From: BOG-908 sp965198855
GTDB taxonomy: Bacteria; Pseudomonadota; Alphaproteobacteria; Acetobacterales; Acetobacteraceae
Length of the DNA: 64,000 bases
Direction of reading: 5' to 3'
NCBI GenBank assembly: GCA_965198855.1
Contig: CBDAPZ010000001.1
Location: forward strand, 1,240,001 to 1,304,000
Shown: positions 60,067 through 64,000 of the stretch, piece after piece
Position numbering within the stretch: position 1 is the first letter of the stretch
Layout of the letters: the number at the start of each line of letters is the position of its first letter
Position numbers and translations under genes: made by a program
The notes under the pieces: generated by a model
Seen by the model: only the letters and a program-made list of their open reading frames with translations
Told to the model about the DNA's origin: nothing
The model's database searches: none

Positions 60067-60309
60067 TCACGCTTTTTTCCGAATAACCGCGGCAAGATCA
60101 CCCACGCATTTCAGCGAATCGATCTCCTTCGTGTTCAGCCGGATTTTGAAGCGCTCTTCCACCGCGACCATGATCTCGATCTGCTTGAAACTGTCCCAGC
60201 CCGGAACGTCTTTGGCGCATAATTCGGGCGTGAGCTGGATGTCGTCTTTCATGAAGACATCCTTAAAAATTTCGGTCAGCTCGGCATAGAGTTTCGCGTC
60301 GTCGATCAT
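60067..60309 (-). CDS. Acyl carrier protein
   Basis: An 80-residue carrier protein. Ser40 in GWDSFKQIEIM is the expected phosphopantetheine site (DSxxxIE pattern), and the surrounding helices with VAVEERFKIRLNTKEIDSL fit the ACP fold. The ATG at 60309 is preferred over GTG 60321, because GGGAG lies at a workable distance only from the ATG. It is not next to fab genes, so it is a specialised carrier. It is divergent from the glycosyltransferase-like/sulfotransferase gene with 47 nt between starts. Confidence 0.88.
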   Translation of the reverse strand: MIDDAKLYAELTEIFKDVFMKDDIQLTPELCAKDVPGWDSFKQIEIMVAVEERFKIRLNTKEIDSLKCVGDLAAVIRKKA

Positions 60310-60356
60310 GTCCGGTGGCACTCCCTGCCAGCCGGGTGTAGCATGGCGCTACCCGC

Positions 60357-62369
60357 ATGACACGCCAGATCATCATTGTTCGCACCCACCGGGCTGATGC
60401 ACCGTCGCTTGCCGCATTCGACATGTTTGCCAAATTGCCGGGTTTCACGACGGTCTTCTGCGTCGATGAACGCAACGGTCCGGTCGATATGGGCGACCGC
60501 GCAAAAATATCTTTCGATAACGCAACGCTTGCAGCCATGGGCCTGTATGCACATCCCAAGACAGGGTGGCGTTGCGGAGATTATTTTTATTACATCGCGC
60601 GGCAGGCATGGCCGGATCATGATTTCTACTGGCTCGTCGAGCCGGATGTAAGAATCAACGCAAGTGACCCTGGCAGCTTCCTTGCGCAGTTTGCGGCGAA
60701 GGATGCGGATTTCCTGGCCGCGCAATACGGACCGCGTAATGCCGCTTGGGGCTGGTCGCGCACCATCCTGCCGATCGGCATCGCGCCGCATGGCTGTCTG
60801 TTCCCGATCACCCGGCTCTCCGCCCGCGCCATCGACCATCTTCTCGACGCGCGCCGAACATTGTCGGCCGATCCGCGCATCGCCGAGCCGGATGCATGGC
60901 CGAACGACGAGGCTTTTACCGCCAGCCTGCTGAGCGCGGGCGGATTTCATTGCGCTGACCTGAACCATGACGGGATCACCTGCTACACACCCCAGACCCT
61001 CACGGTGACTGCAGTGGTGGATGACGCCCGCATCGCGGAGTCGCCGCCGGATGGTCTGATCTACCACCCGGTGCGCGATTTCGACCTCTGGCTGGCCCAA
61101 GCGGATAAGCGGATCAGCGAGAAGATCGGCACCGTCGACCTCGCGCACAGCAAAGCCGGGCGGGCGGATGCGAGCTTCCTCACCGGCACCGCGAGGGCTT
61201 GTCTCCGCCACACCGAACATGCCGGCACGGCACTCGCCCCGCTCCTGGTGGCACAATCGCTTTGGGCCGCGCGGCCCTGGTCGGCCACATCGCAGCCGCA
61301 GCAGCCTGAGGCCGACGCCCACCAGGCCCTGCAATGCCAGCGCCTGCTGGACCGGCATTTCGGCACCTCGCCGTCGCACCCGTCTCTCGGCACGGTGCAT
61401 CTGGCCGCGTGTCTATGGAAACGCCGCCGCGCGGATAAGCTCACCACGGCCATCGTGGACGATTTTGAATTCGGTCCGGGCTTTGAGCTAGGCCAATTTC
61501 CGCATCGTCACGCGTTGCCCTTCGTGTTCGACCGCGATTGGACGAGTTTGCTGCTGACGCTGCATCTGCGCCCATACGACCTTCTGCATGCCCCCTTCCT
61601 CTATGCAGCACAACGCGAGCGGGCGCGGGTGATCGCACGCCTTCCGCTGGCGTCGCTGCCGAAACTGTATGGGCTGCCTGACGGCAAAGCCGACCCGGTG
61701 CTGATCTTCTCGCTCGGCCGCACCGGCTCGACCTTGCTGGAAAAACTGGTCGGCCTCGTCACCACGCGCTCGATCTCCGAGCCGGATACGGCGACGCAGC
61801 TGAGCGAACAACGCCAGCGCCTCGCCGCCGTGCCGGCAGAGCAACGCCGCGCACTGGTTCACTACGCGATCGCGCCGTTTTTCAAGCTGAGCATCCCAGG
61901 CACCGAGGCTTCGCGCTGCGTGGTCAAATTCCGCAGCCAGGTAAGCGGTATCGCCGGCGAGATAGCGGCTACCTTCCCCAAGGCACGCTACGTGTTCATG
62001 CTGCGGGAGCGCCGCGCCTGGGCACGTTCCACCTTCCGCGCCTTCCGTATGCCGCCTGAGAAGGTGGCCGACCGGTTGCGCCACGGGCTGCAAGGACTGG
62101 CAGCGCTGCGAAACGCCGGAGTCGATCTGCAGGTGCTCGACTATGACATTTTGGTGGCCGATCCGGTCGAAGCAGTCGGCAGGTTGATGGATATCGATGT
62201 CGCTGCCGAACCAGCGCTCGCCGAGCGAATCCGTGCCGTCATGGCGCAGGATTCGCAGGCGAGCCACCGCCTGGCGCGTCAGGTTACGCAGCAGCCGAGG
62301 GACGACGAGGCGGCCTGGATGGACGCCTTTGAAGAAGCCTGGGCTGCTAGAAGCGGCAACCGCGCTTAG
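60357..62369 (+). CDS. Two-domain protein: glycosyltransferase-like N-terminus and sulfotransferase C-terminus
   Basis: A 670-residue cytosolic protein. Residues 1-260 look like a GT-A-type domain with IIIVRTHRAD at the start and YWLVEPDVRI near residue 98 where a metal-binding acidic motif would be. From about 445 it is a sulfotransferase: VLIFSLGRTGSTLLEKLVG (PAPS phosphosulfate loop) and ARYVFMLRERRAWARSTFRA (3'-phosphate loop). The middle 180 residues are unassigned. The start is the only ATG in frame ahead of the domain. A head-to-head acyl carrier protein hints that acyl- or carrier-linked products are modified. Confidence 0.7.
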   Translation: MTRQIIIVRTHRADAPSLAAFDMFAKLPGFTTVFCVDERNGPVDMGDRAKISFDNATLAAMGLYAHPKTGWRCGDYFYYIARQAWPDHDFYWLVEPDVRINASDPGSFLAQFAAKDADFLAAQYGPRNAAWGWSRTILPIGIAPHGCLFPITRLSARAIDHLLDARRTLSADPRIAEPDAWPNDEAFTASLLSAGGFHCADLNHDGITCYTPQTLTVTAVVDDARIAESPPDGLIYHPVRDFDLWLAQADKRISEKIGTVDLAHSKAGRADASFLTGTARACLRHTEHAGTALAPLLVAQSLWAARPWSATSQPQQPEADAHQALQCQRLLDRHFGTSPSHPSLGTVHLAACLWKRRRADKLTTAIVDDFEFGPGFELGQFPHRHALPFVFDRDWTSLLLTLHLRPYDLLHAPFLYAAQRERARVIARLPLASLPKLYGLPDGKADPVLIFSLGRTGSTLLEKLVGLVTTRSISEPDTATQLSEQRQRLAAVPAEQRRALVHYAIAPFFKLSIPGTEASRCVVKFRSQVSGIAGEIAATFPKARYVFMLRERRAWARSTFRAFRMPPEKVADRLRHGLQGLAALRNAGVDLQVLDYDILVADPVEAVGRLMDIDVAAEPALAERIRAVMAQDSQASHRLARQVTQQPRDDEAAWMDAFEEAWAARSGNRA

Positions 62370-62392
62370 CCGGGGGCATGGCACATGCCCGG
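62370..62392 (+). terminator. Hairpin after the sulfotransferase gene
   Basis: CCGGGGGCATG pairs with CATGCCCGG around the loop GCA, with two unpaired G. TTT follows. It begins one base after the stop codon and is a plausible terminator. Confidence 0.5.
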
Positions 62393-62423
62393 TTTGCTGC
62401 TATAGGCGGCGCTTGGATGACCT

Positions 62424-62472
62424 GGCAGTTCGCCACCCTGGGCGAGGCTGCCTGACCGGGGGTGCTTCCCCC
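62424..62472 (+). promoter_or_regulatory. Two-stem leader ahead of purC
   Basis: Stem 1: GGCAG (62424-62428) pairs with CTGCC (62448-62452) and TCGCC (62430-62434) with GGCGA (62441-62445) around the loop ACCCTG. Stem 2: GGGGG (62458-62462) pairs with CCCCC (62468-62472). The second stem ends right at the AAGGA ribosome site of purC. It may be a translational control element; no known riboswitch was matched. Confidence 0.45.
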
Positions 62473-62484
62473 AAGGAATGAGAC

Positions 62485-63249
62485 ATGGCCCGTCGCCGGC
62501 AACTCTATGAGGGCAAAGCGAAGATCCTGTTCGAGGGGCCGGAGCCGGGCACCCTCGTGCAATACTTCAAGGATGACGCCACAGCCGGCAACGGCGCCAA
62601 GAAGGGCATCATCACCGGCAAGGGCGTGCTGAACAACCGCATCAGCGAATACCTGATGCTGCGTCTGGCGGAAGTAGGCATCCCAAACCATTTCGTGCGA
62701 CGGCTCAACATGCGCGAGCAACTGATCCGCGAGGTGGAGATCATCCCGCTCGAGGTGGTGGTGCGCAACGTGGCCGCCGGCAGCATCTGCACGCGCCTGG
62801 GCATCCCCGAAGGCACCCGCCTGCCGCGCAGCATCATCGAATATTATTACAAGAACGACGCACTCGGCGACCCGATCGTGGCCGAAGAACATATCACTGC
62901 CTTCGGCTGGGCGAACACGATGGACATGGACGACATCGTCGCCATGACCCTGCGCACCAATGATTTCCTCACCGGGCTCTTTCTCGGCGTCGGCATCACG
63001 CTGGTGGATTTCAAGCTCGAGTTTGGCCGGCTGTGGGAAGGCGAGGACATGCGCATCGTGCTCGCCGACGAGATCAGCCCGGATAATTGCCGCCTGTGGG
63101 ACGTGCGGACCAACGAAAAGATGGACAAGGACCGCTTCCGCCGCGACCTCGGCAAGGTCGAGGAAGCCTATCAGGAAGTGGCCAAGCGCCTCGGCATCCT
63201 CCCCGAGGCCGGCATGCGCGACATGAAGGGGCCGGAGCTGATGCAATGA
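62485..63249 (+). CDS. purC: SAICAR synthetase
   Basis: A 254-residue ATP-dependent purine enzyme joining aspartate to CAIR. Conserved segments are LYEGKAKILFE at the start, FKDDATAGNGAKKG, PLEVVVRNVAAGS, and LVDFKLEFG with LADEISPDNCRLWD. AAGGA is nine bases before the ATG. The stop overlaps the purS start (ATGA). purC-purS is the common alphaproteobacterial order, but purQ and purL do not follow in the window. Confidence 0.96.
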   Translation: MARRRQLYEGKAKILFEGPEPGTLVQYFKDDATAGNGAKKGIITGKGVLNNRISEYLMLRLAEVGIPNHFVRRLNMREQLIREVEIIPLEVVVRNVAAGSICTRLGIPEGTRLPRSIIEYYYKNDALGDPIVAEEHITAFGWANTMDMDDIVAMTLRTNDFLTGLFLGVGITLVDFKLEFGRLWEGEDMRIVLADEISPDNCRLWDVRTNEKMDKDRFRRDLGKVEEAYQEVAKRLGILPEAGMRDMKGPELMQ

Positions 63250-63485
63250 AGGCTGTCGTGACGGTGATGCTGAAGGACGGCGTGCTGGATCCGCAAGGCC
63301 GGGCTATCGGCCAGGCGCTCAAGAATTTGGGGTTTGCCGGCGTCGGCGAGGTGCGGGCGGGCAAGGTGATCGAGTTGGAGCTCGAGGCAACCGATGCGGA
63401 CGCGGCGCGTAGCGAAGCCGAGGCGATGGCGCGCAAGCTGCTCGCCAATATGGTGATCGAACGCTTTTCTGTTGAGGTAAAATGA
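63246..63485 (+). CDS. purS: Formylglycinamidine synthase subunit PurS
   Basis: A 79-residue subunit that bridges PurL and PurQ in the fourth purine step. The typical pattern KAVVTVMLKDGVLDPQGRAI at the start and VGEVRAGKVIELELEA in the middle are visible; it ends VIERFSVEV. The length is normal. It overlaps both the gene before and the gene after by 4 nt. Confidence 0.94.
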   Translation: MKAVVTVMLKDGVLDPQGRAIGQALKNLGFAGVGEVRAGKVIELELEATDADAARSEAEAMARKLLANMVIERFSVEVK

Positions 63486-63814
63486 CCCGGATTTTTGCCG
63501 CCAGCCTTCTGGTCCTGCTCGCCGCAGGCACTGCCCATGCGCAGCGTGTGTCCAACGTGAAAGGAACTACGCTGATGAAGGCGTGCATAGGCTCGAGTTC
63601 GGCTCAGTGCGACGCTTATGTGGACGGGTTCAGCGACGCGATCAGCGCAAGCGGGAAGGAGCATGCTTTGGCGTGCATCCCCGTTGCCGCGACCGGCACG
63701 GAATTGCGTGATGTTCTTGTCAAGTTCCTGAAGGATCATCCTGAGGATCAGCATCTCAAAGCGAGCACCTTGGCCTCGCGCGCCTTTTCGAAGGCCTATC
63801 CCTGCTCGAAGTAA
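63482..63814 (+). CDS. Exported Rap1a/Tai-like small protein
   Basis: A 110-residue protein with a signal peptide (MTRIFAASLLVLLAAGTAHA, 1-20). The mature part has CIGSSSAQCDAYVDGFSDAI and a late AFSKAYPC, the cysteine and helix pattern of Rap1a/Tai-type proteins, some of which are immunity proteins against type VI amidase effectors. No effector gene is nearby. It overlaps purS by 4 nt, so it is co-expressed with purine genes, which is an odd partner for a periplasmic protein. Confidence 0.7.
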   Translation: MTRIFAASLLVLLAAGTAHAQRVSNVKGTTLMKACIGSSSAQCDAYVDGFSDAISASGKEHALACIPVAATGTELRDVLVKFLKDHPEDQHLKASTLASRAFSKAYPCSK

Positions 63815-63863
63815 GCTTGCTTCTTCATAATGGCGGTTCAGGGCGCCACGCTTTGGTGGGGGT

Positions 63864-63884
63864 CCAGGGGGCAAAGCCCCTTGG
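63864..63884. repeat. 9-bp hairpin upstream of the last gene
   Basis: CCAGGGGGC pairs with GCCCCTTGG (one G-T pair) around the loop AAA. Hairpins of this form are common in intergenic DNA of alphaproteobacteria as far as I recall. It may end the purC operon or be a dispersed repeat; only one copy is in the window. Confidence 0.5.
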
Positions 63885-63898
63885 CCTAGCATTCGCTC

Positions 63899-64000
63899 AT
63901 GACCGAAGCTGATCCAGACTTTTCGGCGCGGCAGAGCTTAGCCCGGCATCGCCGCTTCGCCACGTTTCTGCTGCTCGTAATGGCAGCGCTGACGATCGGC
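63899..64000 (+). CDS. Start of a probable DUF445 membrane protein, cut by window edge
   Basis: The frame opens MTEADPDFSARQSLARHRRF followed by the hydrophobic ATFLLLVMAALTIG at the window end. The Arg-rich start before a first membrane helix resembles DUF445 (YjiN-like) proteins. Only 34 codons are visible, so the family is a guess. Confidence 0.45.
   Translation, partial: MTEADPDFSARQSLARHRRFATFLLLVMAALTIG

Noticed and set aside
62424..62484. ZTP or THF-type riboswitch before purC
   Set aside because: The conserved loops and pseudoknot parts of those classes are not present; only two stems can be supported.
63482..63814. A toxin-immunity pair at the Rap1a-like gene
   Set aside because: The neighbours are purS and a probable DUF445 protein; no amidase effector or toxin is encoded nearby.
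1..64000. CRISPR arrays, restriction-modification or known defence systems
   Set aside because: No regularly spaced direct repeats and no cas, methylase-endonuclease or other known defence genes were seen. The dispersed element is too widely and irregularly spaced to be an array.

Overview
The window looks like chromosomal DNA of a GC-rich alphaproteobacterium, most likely Acetobacteraceae (Rhodospirillales). The pointers are a fused ispDF gene, the dusB-ntrB-ntrC order, HisZ, a Flp/Tad pilus locus, and protein similarities recognised by eye. No search was run, so the genus is left open. Almost all genes are intact and closely packed, and many overlap by ATGA or GTGA.

Layout. 0-5 kb: ispDF (leaving the left edge), dusB, and the nitrogen two-component pair ntrB-ntrC. 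5-18 kb: a mixed accessory stretch with a metallophosphoesterase, a lipoprotein, an orphan degenerate ABC ATPase, an oxalate-decarboxylase-like bicupin, an MscS-type channel with a cNMP-type domain, a Nudix protein, an AraC regulator, a VOC protein, a FieF-type metal exporter, a methyltransferase, a large membrane protein and tRNA-Ser(UGA). 18-32 kb: AtoE, then an envelope and housekeeping run (LpxR, MltB, RlpA, DacA, Tmk, HolB, MetG, TatD, an MBL hydrolase). Between tmk and holB lie a frameshifted PAS gene, an unrecognised 238-residue gene and an EAL domain without its usual N-terminal partner. 31-37 kb: a YkvA-sulfotransferase fusion, hisZ, purA, a CinA-type protein and accA. 37-41 kb: three tandem GT87-like membrane proteins. 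41.5-50.5 kb: a compact Tad pilus locus (flp, cpaA, B, C, short D, E, F, tadB, C, D). 50.5-60 kb: isocitrate dehydrogenase, bioB, an OmpR/EnvZ-type pair, a porin, an ABC-2 exporter, a histidine phosphatase and a SYLF protein. 60-64 kb: an acyl carrier protein divergent from a glycosyltransferase-like/sulfotransferase protein, then purC-purS, a Rap1a-like secreted protein and the start of a probable DUF445 gene.

The most striking feature is not a gene. An AT-rich inverted-repeat element recurs between genes: I count 22 terminator-like arms at 13 loci. The arms often occur in facing pairs around a conserved GC-rich core of about 40 bp. They abut or supply the stop codons of neighbouring genes and fill the gaps between convergent genes. 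Two arm subtypes differ by compensatory changes in the stem. This looks like a dispersed family that acts as a bidirectional transcription terminator, comparable in layout to REP/BIME elements but AT-rich.
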